Origin: UBA1756 sp045132235
Lineage (GTDB): Bacteria > Bacteroidota > Bacteroidia > Bacteroidales > WCHB1-69
DNA: 64,000 nt
Assembly: GCA_045132235.1 (NCBI GenBank)
Contig: JBGURX010000005.1
Span: forward strand, 13,217-77,216
Direction of reading: 5' to 3'
The notes beneath the pieces are model-generated. The model worked only from the letters and a program-made list of their open reading frames with translations, did no database searches and had not been told where the DNA came from. Shown here piece after piece: positions 32,255 to 40,705 of the stretch (position 1 is its first letter; each line of letters starts with the position of its first letter). The position numbers and the translations under genes were made by a program.

Positions 32255-33334
32255 CTATGCAGCGGTCTTGACCCTCGGGTCAAGCCAGCCATAGATGATA
32301 TCGACAACAATATTAATGAGCACTAAAATGATGGAGATATAGAGCAACGAGCCCATCAGCACGGGCAAATCGTTCTGGCTGAGGGCGTTCACAATCACCA
32401 CGCCCATCCCCTTCCAGTCGAAGATGTACTCCACGAACACGGCACCGGCCAGCAGTCCGGCCAGCCAGCCCGAGATGGCGGTCACCACGGGGTTGAGGGC
32501 ATTCTTGAGGGCATGTTTCAGCATGATGCGCGCGGGTGTCACCCCCTTGGCGCGGGCGGTACGGATGTAGTCTTGCGACATCACATCCAGCACTGAGCTT
32601 TTGGTCAGCTCAATAACGATAGCCAATGGTCTGATACCCAGTGTTATGGCGGGAAGTATCAGATTCTTCAAATCTACAAAAACTCCATTGCCATAGTCGT
32701 CAACAGAGTAGAGACTGCCGAACATGCTGAGTCCCGTATAGTCGGAGAGCAGATAGGCGAAGATCCATGCCAATAGGATGGCAACGAAAAACGACGGCAC
32801 CGACATGCCCAGCACCGCCACCAGCAGCGAGGTCTTGTCGAACCATGTACCCTGGTAGATGGCGCACAGCACCCCGATGAAGATGCCCACCACCATGCCG
32901 AAGATGATGGAGACGATGGCGAGCAGCATGGTCTTGGGGAATGCCTCGGCAATGATGTCGGCCACGGGACGGTCGCCATGGTACGAGCGCCGCATGTACG
33001 GAGCCTTCAGCACCAATGCCGACGTCTTGAAACTCATTATCTTGGCATAATGATAGTTGCGTTCGTTCAGATAGAAGAAATTGGTCGCATCGTCGGTGCG
33101 GTGCCATGATATGGGGGAAAGATCGTTGAGGTAGCCGAGGTACTGCACCGCGATGGGCAGGTCGAGGCCGAGTTGGTGCCGGATGGCATCCTCGGTCTTT
33201 TTGTCGTTGTGCTGCCCCATGATCTCGCTGACGGGGTCGGTAGGAAGCACGGTGAAAAGAAAGAAAACAAGCGTGATCACTCCGAAAAGGAGCAACAGCC
33301 CGTAACCGATTCTCTTCAGGATGAACCTCAGCAT
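32255..33334 (-). CDS. DppB/OppB-type ABC transporter permease (orphan)
   Basis: 359 residues with an N-terminal membrane anchor (MLRFILKRIGYGLLLLFGVI), about six membrane segments and the permease EAA loop (SQDYIRTARAKGVTPARIM). It belongs to the peptide/nickel BPD_transp_1 group that usually heads a five-gene operon. Here there is no binding protein, second permease or ATPase beside it: ackA follows and a two-component pair precedes. A periplasmic stretch of ~100 residues lies between TM1 and TM2. Substrate unknown; partners must be elsewhere. Confidence 0.88.
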   Translation of the reverse strand: MLRFILKRIGYGLLLLFGVITLVFFLFTVLPTDPVSEIMGQHNDKKTEDAIRHQLGLDLPIAVQYLGYLNDLSPISWHRTDDATNFFYLNERNYHYAKIMSFKTSALVLKAPYMRRSYHGDRPVADIIAEAFPKTMLLAIVSIIFGMVVGIFIGVLCAIYQGTWFDKTSLLVAVLGMSVPSFFVAILLAWIFAYLLSDYTGLSMFGSLYSVDDYGNGVFVDLKNLILPAITLGIRPLAIVIELTKSSVLDVMSQDYIRTARAKGVTPARIMLKHALKNALNPVVTAISGWLAGLLAGAVFVEYIFDWKGMGVVIVNALSQNDLPVLMGSLLYISIILVLINIVVDIIYGWLDPRVKTAA

Positions 33335-33364
33335 TCCCTCTCCAAACGACTGTACAACAATCTT

Positions 33365-34060
33365 TTAATAAACCAACTTAAAACCGATGCTATGTACGTT
33401 GATGATCTTGATGCTGGGGTCGTGTTCGTTGAACTTGTGGCGCAGTTTAGCGATATACACGTCCATGCTGCGGGCGTTGTAGAAACTGTCGTCGCCCCAG
33501 ATTTTCTTCAGCGCATAGCCTCTTTCCATAATCTCATTCTTCTTCTCTATCAGCATGCTGAGCAGTTCCACCTCGCGGGTGGTGAGTTTCTCCACCACCT
33601 CGCCGTTCTTGGAGAGCGTCTGCTTGTTGGCGTCGAAGCTGAGGCTGCCCACCTGAACGGGCTTGTTGGGGTCGCCGTCGGTGTTGTTGACCCGGCGCAG
33701 CACGGTCTGGATGCGGGCGAGCAGCACCTCCATGGAGAAGGGCTTGGTGACATAGTCGTCGCCGATGGAGAGACCCTGCAGGATATCCTCTTGCATACTC
33801 TTGGCAGTCAGAAAGATAATGGGGATTTTACGGTCCACCTTGCGGATACTCTCCGCGAGGGTGAAGCCATCTTGGATGGGCATCATCACATCCACGAGGC
33901 AGATGCCGAAGGTGTTGGCGCAGAACATCTCGTAGGCGACCTCGCCGTTGTTGGCGTGCATCACCGAGAAACCCTTGGCCTCCAGATAGGTGGTCAGCAC
34001 CTTTCCCAAATTGACATCATCTTCCGCTAATAAAATCTTACAAGTTTCCATATCGTTCAT
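33365..34060 (-). CDS. OmpR-family response regulator (RprY-like)
   Basis: 231 residues. Receiver domain with acidic pocket Asp14/Asp15, phospho-acceptor Asp57 (CLVDVMMP), Thr85 and Lys87 (FLTAKS). The C-terminal winged helix binds DNA (LTTREVELLSMLIEKKNEIM, RSMDVYIAKLRHKF, IINVHSIGFKLVY). Start ATG 34060 overlaps the kinase stop by 4 bases; ATG 34051 (METCKILLAEDD) is also possible. It forms a pair with the upstream kinase. The best-known Bacteroides relative is RprXY; I see no PglZ domain, so it is not the type IX regulator PorX. Confidence 0.93.
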   Translation of the reverse strand: MNDMETCKILLAEDDVNLGKVLTTYLEAKGFSVMHANNGEVAYEMFCANTFGICLVDVMMPIQDGFTLAESIRKVDRKIPIIFLTAKSMQEDILQGLSIGDDYVTKPFSMEVLLARIQTVLRRVNNTDGDPNKPVQVGSLSFDANKQTLSKNGEVVEKLTTREVELLSMLIEKKNEIMERGYALKKIWGDDSFYNARSMDVYIAKLRHKFNEHDPSIKIINVHSIGFKLVY

Positions 34061-35535
34061 TTTTTATTGTTTTTCATTGGAATATACACTGTGAAAGTGG
34101 AACCCTCGCCCAGCACGCTCTTCACCTTCACCTCGCCGCCGTGAAGCTCCACAATTTTCCGCACATAGTTGAGTCCCAAGCCATAACCCTTGTTGTCGTG
34201 GACATTGCCTTTGGTAACGCGGTAAAACTCATCGAAAATGTGCTTGAGGTTCTTTTTGGAGATGCCGATGCCGTTGTCCGACACAGAAACGGCCAGCATG
34301 CCCTTCTCGCACCACGTGGTCAGCACAATCACCGGCTGCTTGTCGCTGTATTTGAGGGCGTTCTCTATCAGGTTGATGAAGATGCTCTCGATATGCGACC
34401 TGTCGGCCACCACAATAGGCATCTCGGCATTGTAGCGGGTGACAAACTTGCCGCCGAGGTTGCTGACCTGCAGCGAGAAATTGCGCACGATGGCGTTGAG
34501 CACGCCATGCACATTCACATCCTCGGCATTCACCTTAAGCTGTCCCTTCTTGAGTTGTGCCAGCTGCAAAATGTTGGTCACCATCTTCTGAAGCCGCTCA
34601 TTTTCAGCGCGAATCATCGAGATATACGCCTTCCGCGTGTCCGCATCGGTCTGAATGGAGTCATCCTCCATGGCCTCACAAGCAAGGGAAATAGTGGAGA
34701 TAGGCGTCTTGAACTCGTGCGTCATGTTGTTGATGAAGTCGTTCTTCACCTCCTGATTGCGCTTCTGCTGTGTCAGCGTGATAATCATGATAATCATCAA
34801 CAAACTGAGCAGCACCACGATACCCGCGATGGGCCCCACAATGGGGAACATCCTCTTCAGGAAGAAGGCGCGCTCGGATGGGAAGTTCAGAATGAGATAA
34901 TGGGTGTAAACTTCTGTGTTATTGGTTTGTAAGGCAAAAATGTAAGCCTTATCCACAATGTTCTTGTCCATCGACTTGCTCCGAATGACGAAGTGGTCTT
35001 TGGGGAAATTGAAAATACCGTACTCAAAAGCGATGTCCATTCCGTAGGCATGGAGGGTATTTCTCACAATTTGTGTGAACTCGCGGTTGTCGATACGAGT
35101 GATGATGGAGTCGGTATAGAGGGAGTGCCCGGTGGCCATTGTGTCCAGAATCACGATTTTGGAGCTGTCGTCGCTATGGAAATAGTTGGTGTCCTGCTTC
35201 AGGATGACCAATCCGCCCTGATACTCGGCGACAGTCTGGGCGAGCAACGCACTCGGCACGCCGTCGTTCATCACCAGCAGGGTGTGGCTGTCGGGCGAAT
35301 CGGAAGAGTTGGAGAAGGTGACGAGCGCCGTGTCGGCCATGAACTCGGCGTTGATCCTCGCGTTGAACTGGTCGGCGATTTCACGCCCCACCTTCAGCAC
35401 CTCACCGGTAAAGGCAGCCTTCTGCGCCTTTTCGGCCTGCTGGTACAGCCGATAGAAACTGAAGGCCAACACCCCCACGAGGATGGTCAACAGCATAATC
35501 CAGCAAAAAAGGAAAATCAGACGTTTACGTCCCAT
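34057..35535 (-). CDS. Sensor histidine kinase (RprX-like)
   Basis: 492 residues. TM1 (~6-28), a periplasmic sensor of ~200 residues with no family I recognise, TM2 (~233-254), a dimerisation domain with phospho-acceptor His273 (NNMTHEFKTPI), and an ATPase domain with the N box (FINLIENALKYSD), G1 (VSDNGIGI), F box (IFDEFYRV) and G2 (GYGLGLNYVRKI). Partner of the response regulator, whose start it overlaps. The signal sensed is unknown. Confidence 0.94.
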   Translation of the reverse strand: MGRKRLIFLFCWIMLLTILVGVLAFSFYRLYQQAEKAQKAAFTGEVLKVGREIADQFNARINAEFMADTALVTFSNSSDSPDSHTLLVMNDGVPSALLAQTVAEYQGGLVILKQDTNYFHSDDSSKIVILDTMATGHSLYTDSIITRIDNREFTQIVRNTLHAYGMDIAFEYGIFNFPKDHFVIRSKSMDKNIVDKAYIFALQTNNTEVYTHYLILNFPSERAFFLKRMFPIVGPIAGIVVLLSLLMIIMIITLTQQKRNQEVKNDFINNMTHEFKTPISTISLACEAMEDDSIQTDADTRKAYISMIRAENERLQKMVTNILQLAQLKKGQLKVNAEDVNVHGVLNAIVRNFSLQVSNLGGKFVTRYNAEMPIVVADRSHIESIFINLIENALKYSDKQPVIVLTTWCEKGMLAVSVSDNGIGISKKNLKHIFDEFYRVTKGNVHDNKGYGLGLNYVRKIVELHGGEVKVKSVLGEGSTFTVYIPMKNNKK

Positions 35536-35557
35536 AATACCTATTCAAATGCGAGGG

Positions 35558-35565
35558 CAAAAATA
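35558..35565 (-). promoter_or_regulatory. Bacteroidota -7 element (TATTTTTG) for the two-component operon
   Basis: TAnnTTTG match 22 bases before the kinase ATG at 35535. Confidence 0.55.
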
Positions 35566-35630
35566 CAACTTTTTGCTTAAATAAACAATATCATCCCTCG
35601 TTTTTTCAAGAAAAAAGCGGCTATTGTCCA

Positions 35631-36716
35631 TCAGCCGACTATCAAGCCGCCGCCCACCACCAACCCATCCTGATACAGCACCAGCGACTGTCCGGGGGTA
35701 ACGCCCCACACGGGCTCATCGAAACGGAGCTCCAGCTTGTCGCCGTCAATGCATATGGTGGCCGGCGCCGCCGCACTGCGGTACCGGATGCGTGCCAGCA
35801 CCTGCGGCCGCTCGCACAACCGTTCAGCATCGGTGAAACTACAACCCTCCGCACGCAGGGTGGTGGTCAGCAGGTCGTCGCGGTCGCCCAGCGTCACGGT
35901 GTTGTCCTTCGCCGAGATGGCCGTCACGTATTTCGGCGTGCCGAACGCCACTTTCAACCCCTTGCGCTGCCCAATGGTGTAGAACGGGAATCCCTCGTGC
36001 CGGCCGATCTTGTTGCCATCCGCATCCAAGAAATCGCCCTCCTTCACCCGCTCGGAAAAGTCGGGGACATTCTCCGACAAAAAGCGGCGATAGTCATTAT
36101 CTGGTATAAAACAAATTTCTTGACTTTCAGTTTTTTGCGAAAGTTTCTTAAAGCCATGCTCCAAGGCTATCTGACGCACCTCCGGCTTGGTGAGACCGCC
36201 CAACGGAAAGATGGTGCGTGCCAAATTCGCCTCTGTCAGCCGCCACAAAAAATAGGTCTGGTCCTTCTGCATGTCGGCGGCCACCCCGAGGTAAAAATGT
36301 CCGTCGCGCTTCACCACGCGGGCGTAATGTCCCGTGGCAATGCCGTCGCAACCCAGCTCGTCGGCCTTGTCCAACAGCAAACCCCACTTGATGGAGGAGT
36401 TGCACAGCACACACGGATTGGGCGTGCGGCCGTTCATATACTCGCTGATGAAATTGCCGATGACATGCTCCTTGAAAGATTCCCTGAAATCCAGAATATG
36501 ATGCTCAAAGCCCAGCTGCTCAGCATTATGGCGCGCCTCCATGATAGAGTCGATACTGCAACAGCCGCGCTCCTTGGCGATACAACTCTCCTTGATGCTG
36601 TCGAAGGTACGGAAGGTGGCCCCCACCAGCTCATAGCCCTGTTCCAGCAGCAGCATCGCCGACACGGTGCTGTCGATACCGCCGCTCATCGCCATCAAGA
36701 TTCTCTTTTTCTTCAT
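35631..36716 (-). CDS. mnmA: tRNA-uridine 2-sulfurtransferase
   Basis: 361 residues. Thiolates U34 of tRNA-Lys, -Glu and -Gln. PP-loop SGGIDSTVSA (11-20), likely nucleophile Cys105 (NPCVLCN) and persulfide Cys202 (SQEICFIP). The N-terminal part carries extra cysteines (ESCIAKERGCCSIDS), as seen in several Bacteroidota copies. The end (QSLVLYQDGLVVGGGLI) is the family C-terminal barrel. Divergent from hydE. Confidence 0.95.
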   Translation of the reverse strand: MKKKRILMAMSGGIDSTVSAMLLLEQGYELVGATFRTFDSIKESCIAKERGCCSIDSIMEARHNAEQLGFEHHILDFRESFKEHVIGNFISEYMNGRTPNPCVLCNSSIKWGLLLDKADELGCDGIATGHYARVVKRDGHFYLGVAADMQKDQTYFLWRLTEANLARTIFPLGGLTKPEVRQIALEHGFKKLSQKTESQEICFIPDNDYRRFLSENVPDFSERVKEGDFLDADGNKIGRHEGFPFYTIGQRKGLKVAFGTPKYVTAISAKDNTVTLGDRDDLLTTTLRAEGCSFTDAERLCERPQVLARIRYRSAAAPATICIDGDKLELRFDEPVWGVTPGQSLVLYQDGLVVGGGLIVG

Positions 36717-36732
36717 CCCAAAAAATTTCCAG

Positions 36733-36740
36733 CAAAATTA
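36733..36740 (-). promoter_or_regulatory. Bacteroidota -7 element (TAATTTTG) for mnmA
   Basis: TAnnTTTG match 16 bases before the mnmA ATG. Confidence 0.55.
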
Positions 36741-36786
36741 CAACTAAAAAATGAACCTTCGGATGTGTGGATTGGGATTTTTGTAA

Positions 36787-36794
36787 TAATTTTG
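36787..36794 (+). promoter_or_regulatory. Bacteroidota -7 element (TAATTTTG) for hydE
   Basis: TAnnTTTG match 69 bases before the hydE ATG, back-to-back with the mnmA promoter. Confidence 0.5.
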
Positions 36795-36863
36795 CCGAAA
36801 ATAATGCAAGAATCTTCTTTTCATTATTATTTTATTATAAATCAATTATTTATACGTAAATAA

Positions 36864-37949
36864 ATGAAGGATATAAGCGCCATTCTCCACCAAAAACAGC
36901 TTGAAAAAGACGACATCATCGCCTTGTTGGCCTGCGAGGGCGACGAGATGGACCAGCTCCTGCAGCGCGCCCTTGAGGTGAAGAAGGAGCATGTAGGCAA
37001 GCAGGTGCACCTGCGCGGCCTCATCGAGCTGAGCAACATCTGCCGCAAATCGTGCCTTTACTGCGGCATCCGCAGCGACAACCGCAAGGTGGAACGCTAC
37101 GAGGTGGACGACGACGCAGTGATCGCCTGTGCACAGCTGGCGCACCAGCTCGGTTACGGCTCGGTGGCCATTCAGAGCGGCGAACGCAGCGACAAGGTCT
37201 TCACCGACCGCATCACGCGGCTGGTGCGCCGCATCAAGGAGATCGACGGCGGCTCGTTAGGCATCACCCTCTCATTAGGCGAACAGAGTGAGGAGGTCTA
37301 TCGCGAGTGGTTCGAGGCCGGCGCGCACCGCTACCTGCTCCGCATCGAAGCCTCCAACGAGGAGCTTTACTACCGCATCCACCCGCGCGACGAGCGGCAC
37401 GACTTCCGGCAGCGGCTGCGCTGCATCGACTCGCTGATGGAAATCGGCTACCAGACCGGTACTGGCGTGATGGTGGGACTCCCCTTCCAGACCCTCGGCG
37501 ACCTCGCCGACGACCTGCTCTTCTTCCGCAGCAAGGATGTGGCCATGGTCGGCATGGGACCCTTCATCCCCCACCCCGACACGCCGCTGTTCCAGTACGC
37601 CGACCAGATTCCGTCTGCCGAAGAGCGCATGAACCTCACCCTCAAGATGATTGCCATCCTGCGGCTGATGATGCCCGACATCAACATGGTGGCGGCCACC
37701 GCCAACCAGACCGTTGACCTGATGGGGCGCGAAAAGGCCATCCTCGCCGGCGCCAACGTCATCATGCCCAACCTCACCCCCAACGAGTATCGCGAAGAGT
37801 ACCTGATCTATCCCGACAAGGCGTGCGTGGGCGACAAGCCCGAACAGTGCCGCTTCTGCTTGGACAAGCGGATGGAATCCATCGGGCATGAAATTCAGTA
37901 CAATGCGTGGGGCGATTCGCCGGCCTTCACCCGGAAGCACGCGCAATAA
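36864..37949 (+). CDS. hydE: [FeFe]-hydrogenase H-cluster maturase HydE (radical SAM)
   Basis: 361 residues. Helps build the 2Fe subcluster of [FeFe] hydrogenase. Radical-SAM cysteines Cys60, Cys64 and Cys67 (ICRKSCLYCGIR), YGSVAIQSGE, LRIEASNEELYYRIHP, and the C-terminal MPNLTP motif match HydE rather than BioB. HydF, HydG and a hydrogenase are not in this window, so the maturation genes are split up. It starts from its own promoter; the stop lies 5 bases from the convergent YiiX-like gene. Confidence 0.92.
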   Translation: MKDISAILHQKQLEKDDIIALLACEGDEMDQLLQRALEVKKEHVGKQVHLRGLIELSNICRKSCLYCGIRSDNRKVERYEVDDDAVIACAQLAHQLGYGSVAIQSGERSDKVFTDRITRLVRRIKEIDGGSLGITLSLGEQSEEVYREWFEAGAHRYLLRIEASNEELYYRIHPRDERHDFRQRLRCIDSLMEIGYQTGTGVMVGLPFQTLGDLADDLLFFRSKDVAMVGMGPFIPHPDTPLFQYADQIPSAEERMNLTLKMIAILRLMMPDINMVAATANQTVDLMGREKAILAGANVIMPNLTPNEYREEYLIYPDKACVGDKPEQCRFCLDKRMESIGHEIQYNAWGDSPAFTRKHAQ

Positions 37950-37954
37950 TGGGG

Positions 37955-38614
37955 CTACCAGTCACCCACAAAGTGGATGCACTTCTCCTTGATCATGTCG
38001 TTGGGATTGGTGCCTAACACCCCTTGCGGAATGGGCTGTCCAATCAGTTCGAACAGCTGCACCCAATAAGGCGGGAAAGTGCCGTCAGGTCCCTTGAAAT
38101 TCATGGGGGAAGCCGTGAAGAGATACTGACCGTTCTCGATGTAGGAGTCGCGCACCAACTCGCTGCAATACTTGGCTTTAGGGTCGGGAACGAAGGCCAT
38201 GTTATAGACGAGTCCGCAGAAATGCTTGGCATTTTCCACATACACAGCGGCATTCCGATTGTCGTTGAGGCGCATAATGCGCAACAGCGGCTGAGAGCCG
38301 TCTTTGAGGGTGAAATCAGTGAGAAAAGTGTCGATGGGATAGCGGGCCACGCCGTGCTTGAGGGTGGCATCGATAATCCACAGGCCACCCGCCACATCCA
38401 CCTCAAGGATAGCGACATGGATATACTCGATGTCGTCGGAGCCCGTGGCGGCGGCGATGGCACCGGCCATGGTGGTGTCGTCGCGGATGGTATAGTCGGA
38501 CGGGATGCCCACAAAAAGCAGGTCTCCGGTCTGCACCGCAGGATGCTGCGCGAAGGCCAAGAACGAGACGAAGAGAAGGCCTATTGACAACAGAATTTTT
38601 CTACCACTCATCAT
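37955..38614 (-). CDS. YiiX-like permuted papain-fold amidase, exported
   Basis: 219 residues from ATG 38614 (38611 equally possible), with a signal peptide (ILLSIGLLFVSFLAFAQ). TGDLLFVG at the start of the domain, the histidine in EYIHVAILEV, IIDATLKHGV, and the catalytic Cys in KYCSELVRDSY match the YiiX/C92 cysteine hydrolases. The C-terminal MNFKGPDGTFPPYW...GVLGTNPNDM is shared with the amidase half of the propeller protein at 14878-17259, so the two are paralogues. Probably acts in the periplasm on cell-wall or lipoprotein amides. Confidence 0.8.
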   Translation of the reverse strand: MMSGRKILLSIGLLFVSFLAFAQHPAVQTGDLLFVGIPSDYTIRDDTTMAGAIAAATGSDDIEYIHVAILEVDVAGGLWIIDATLKHGVARYPIDTFLTDFTLKDGSQPLLRIMRLNDNRNAAVYVENAKHFCGLVYNMAFVPDPKAKYCSELVRDSYIENGQYLFTASPMNFKGPDGTFPPYWVQLFELIGQPIPQGVLGTNPNDMIKEKCIHFVGDW

Positions 38615-38648
38615 TTTAAACATCAATATTTTACAATGAACACTAAAT

Positions 38649-38674
38649 AAAAAAAGCACGGCCGAAACCGTGCT
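38649..38674 (-). terminator. Intrinsic terminator of the head-GIN gene
   Basis: Read on the minus strand: stem AGCACGG / CCGTGCT (38668-38674 and 38655-38661) around a 6-base loop, followed by a run of seven T's (38649-38655). A textbook Rho-independent terminator, 21 bases after the stop at 38696. Confidence 0.85.
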
Positions 38675-38695
38675 GTATCAGAAAAGCGAAAATGC

Positions 38696-39646
38696 TTATT
38701 TCTTCTTGATCAACTGGCCGGAGCCGTTGCTGGTGTAGCTGATTTTGAGGTCGCCCTTGAACATCACGCTGCCGGAGGAGGTGATGGTGACGTCGAGGCT
38801 GGCGGAAGGAGACACGCCGAGGTCGCCGGTACCGTTGTTGACCACCTTAGCCTTTTCAGCGGCGAGGTTGAGGGCGTCGAAGTTGGAGGCGTTGGAGGCG
38901 GTGAGGTTGATATTGCGGGCGGTACCCGACATGGAGACCGTGCCGGTGCTGGTCATCGTGACGTTGACATCCTTTCCGGCGAAACCGGTGAAGTCCATAT
39001 TACCGGCATTGGTCACCTTGAGGGTGAGGGCGTCGGTCTGCACGCTGCCCCAGCGGGAGCCTTCGAGCGAGTTGGCTTCCACCTCAATCTTCGGGGCGGT
39101 GAAGTTGTTGATGTTGGCGGTCACATTGTCGGCCATGGAAATCTTGACACCGCTATTGCTGATGACGTCCTTCATGCTGAGGTCGAAATCGCCGGTGGCA
39201 GCGATTTTCAAGCTGCCGGTCTTAAGATTGGTGATGTTGCACTGACCTTTGCCAGCCAGTGAGAGGTCCATCTTGTCGGACGGAATGCCATCAGCAGTGA
39301 TGTTGCCTTCACCCTTGAACTGCAGCTTATTGAGCATGGAGGTGGAAAGGGTGATGGTGATGGGGTAGTTGGGTGCGAGGCGTGTCTTTTTCTCCACATA
39401 GATGTTGAGAGTTTTGCCTTTTACCTCTGTAATAATGTAAGGAAGAAGGTTCGACTCGGCCTCCACGGTGACTTTGGGAGTGATGGCGTAGTCGAGCTTG
39501 ATGTTGAAATCAGCGGTGACGACCACCTGCTGGAACTCGGTCACGAGGCGGGAATCCTGTTTCAGGTCCTGATTGCCGGGGATGTCGGCGGCGCTGACAG
39601 CTGCGAAGCTGCAGAGCGCGATGAAAAGTGCAAAAAATTTCTTCAT
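38696..39646 (-). CDS. Head-GIN domain (DUF2807) exported protein
   Basis: 316 residues with a signal peptide (FFALFIALCSFAAVSAA). Parallel beta-helix-like repeats: short strands rich in Asn, Ser and Thr (NKLQFKGEGNITADG, SLAGKGQCNITNLKTG, TSTGTVSMSGTARNINL). DUF2807 proteins are frequent in Bacteroidota and are predicted surface or periplasmic adhesin-like proteins without a proven role. Monocistronic, with its own promoter and terminator. Confidence 0.85.
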   Translation of the reverse strand: MKKFFALFIALCSFAAVSAADIPGNQDLKQDSRLVTEFQQVVVTADFNIKLDYAITPKVTVEAESNLLPYIITEVKGKTLNIYVEKKTRLAPNYPITITLSTSMLNKLQFKGEGNITADGIPSDKMDLSLAGKGQCNITNLKTGSLKIAATGDFDLSMKDVISNSGVKISMADNVTANINNFTAPKIEVEANSLEGSRWGSVQTDALTLKVTNAGNMDFTGFAGKDVNVTMTSTGTVSMSGTARNINLTASNASNFDALNLAAEKAKVVNNGTGDLGVSPSASLDVTITSSGSVMFKGDLKISYTSNGSGQLIKKK

Positions 39647-39684
39647 AACTATAGATTTTTAATTGTTGTCGAAAATTACGGCTG

Positions 39685-39692
39685 CAAAATTA
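39685..39692 (-). promoter_or_regulatory. Bacteroidota -7 element (TAATTTTG) for the head-GIN gene
   Basis: TAnnTTTG match 38 bases before the ATG at 39646. Confidence 0.55.
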
Positions 39693-39856
39693 CGAGAAAA
39701 AACAATAAGAAGCAACGGGAAAACGAAAAAAAGACGCAATGCGAAAAGATTGTCAATAGTTTGCCAAAATATGGGGCGAAGCATCCGAAGGGAAATTTTT
39801 CAGAAATTACAACAATTTGTCTATCAATAAAATGACAATTAAAAATTTTTTTCAAG

Positions 39857-39892
39857 TTTTTGTAAAAAGTGAAGAAAAAAGTTGTACTTTTG
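39857..39892 (+). promoter_or_regulatory. tRNA-His promoter (-33 TTTTTG, -7 TACTTTTG)
   Basis: -7 TAnnTTTG match at 39885-39892 and TTTTTG at 39857-39862 with a 22-base spacer; the tRNA begins 13 bases after the -7 element. Confidence 0.65.
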
Positions 39893-39905
39893 CACCCTCA
39901 AACAT

Positions 39906-39980
39906 GGCGGTTGTAGCTCAGTTGGTTAGAGTACCGGATTGTGGTTCCGTGGGTCGTCGGTTCGAATCCGACCTGCCGCC
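39906..39980 (+). tRNA. tRNA-His (anticodon GTG)
   Basis: Cloverleaf read by eye: the acceptor includes the His-specific extra 5' G (G-1 at 39906) opposite C73; D arm GCTC...GAGT; anticodon loop TTGTGGT with GTG; T arm GTCGG-TTCGAAT-CCGAC. Acceptor pair 6:67 is T-T and 27:43 is C-T, so two mismatches. The 3' CCA is not encoded. A terminator follows directly. Confidence 0.93.
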
Positions 39981-39991
39981 CAAAAGCAAAG

Positions 39992-40021
39992 CAGCGACAA
40001 GAAATTGCCGCTGTTTTTTTT
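39992..40021 (+). terminator. Intrinsic terminator after tRNA-His
   Basis: CAGCG (39992-39996) pairs with CGCTG (40009-40013), extended inward by CAA/TTG across one mismatch with a GAAA loop, followed by eight T's. Confidence 0.85.
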
Positions 40022-40146
40022 CTTTCGGGTTGTTCATGGCTGCAAGGTGCCTGTTCCCCTATAAACACTTCAATTGGAAACTTGTACATTGGCCACCATT
40101 TAAACTTTTTTTTGCCGCTCCCCTCTTACACTTCGCAAATTTTATG

Positions 40147-40154
40147 TATTTTTG
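40147..40154 (+). promoter_or_regulatory. Bacteroidota -7 element (TATTTTTG) for the TlpA-DUF6029-Omp28 operon
   Basis: TAnnTTTG match 35 bases before the thioredoxin-like gene. Confidence 0.6.
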
Positions 40155-40189
40155 CAAGTTAGAATTTTTATATCAAATCATATTAAAAA

Positions 40190-40696
40190 ATGAAACGAAT
40201 CATCATCTTTGCCGCGTTCGTCCTTACGTGCGGCAGCATGTTCGCCCAGCTTGACAACGGGGCAAGACTTCCTTCTGTAGATTTGAAAACCCTTGACGGT
40301 GAGACCTTCAGCACCAAGCAGATGACCACCGGCGAGCATCCCTTCATCGTCAGCCTGTGGGCCACATGGTGCATGCCGTGCCGCGAAGAGCTGGACGCCA
40401 TCTCGCTGGTCTATGAAGACTGGGTGGAAGAATTCGGTGTGACGCTGTTCGCCGTCTCCATCGACGACAGCCGCTCGGCCTCCAAGGTGGCTCCCTTCGT
40501 GCGTGCCAAAGGCTGGGACTACGTGGTGCTGCAGGATGTCAACTCCGACTTCAAGCGTGCCATGAATGTGGTGGATGTGCCGTTCCTCTGCGTGTTCGAC
40601 AAATACGGCAACCTCGTATGGTCGCACACCTCATACGCACAGGGCGGCGAAAACGAGGTTTACGAAGTGCTGAAACAATTGAAGGAGAAAGAGTAA
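40190..40696 (+). CDS. TlpA/ResA-family thioredoxin-like exported oxidoreductase
   Basis: 168 residues with a signal peptide (IIIFAAFVLTCGSMFAQ) and a thioredoxin fold of the AhpC/TlpA type. The active site WATWCMPC has Cys61 and Cys64; the cis-proline region is VVDVPFLCVFDKYG. It probably reduces or isomerises disulfides in the periplasm. First gene of a set with a DUF6029 barrel (9 bases later) and an Omp28 protein that also has a CxxC, so a redox-linked surface module is plausible. Confidence 0.9.
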   Translation: MKRIIIFAAFVLTCGSMFAQLDNGARLPSVDLKTLDGETFSTKQMTTGEHPFIVSLWATWCMPCREELDAISLVYEDWVEEFGVTLFAVSIDDSRSASKVAPFVRAKGWDYVVLQDVNSDFKRAMNVVDVPFLCVFDKYGNLVWSHTSYAQGGENEVYEVLKQLKEKE

Positions 40697-40705
40697 GCCA
40701 TCATT

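Noticed and set aside
33365..35535. PorX/PorY type IX secretion regulators
   Set aside because: The response regulator has a winged-helix DNA-binding end and no PglZ domain; it is an ordinary OmpR-type pair.
36864..37949. Biotin synthase BioB
   Set aside because: The cluster and substrate motifs (IQSGE, LRIEASNEELY, MPNLTP) fit HydE, and no bio genes are nearby.
39906..39980. tRNA-His as a pseudogene because of two stem mismatches
   Set aside because: Promoter, G-1, anticodon loop, T arm and terminator are all intact, and I recall the 6:67 mismatch in other Bacteroidota tRNA-His genes.
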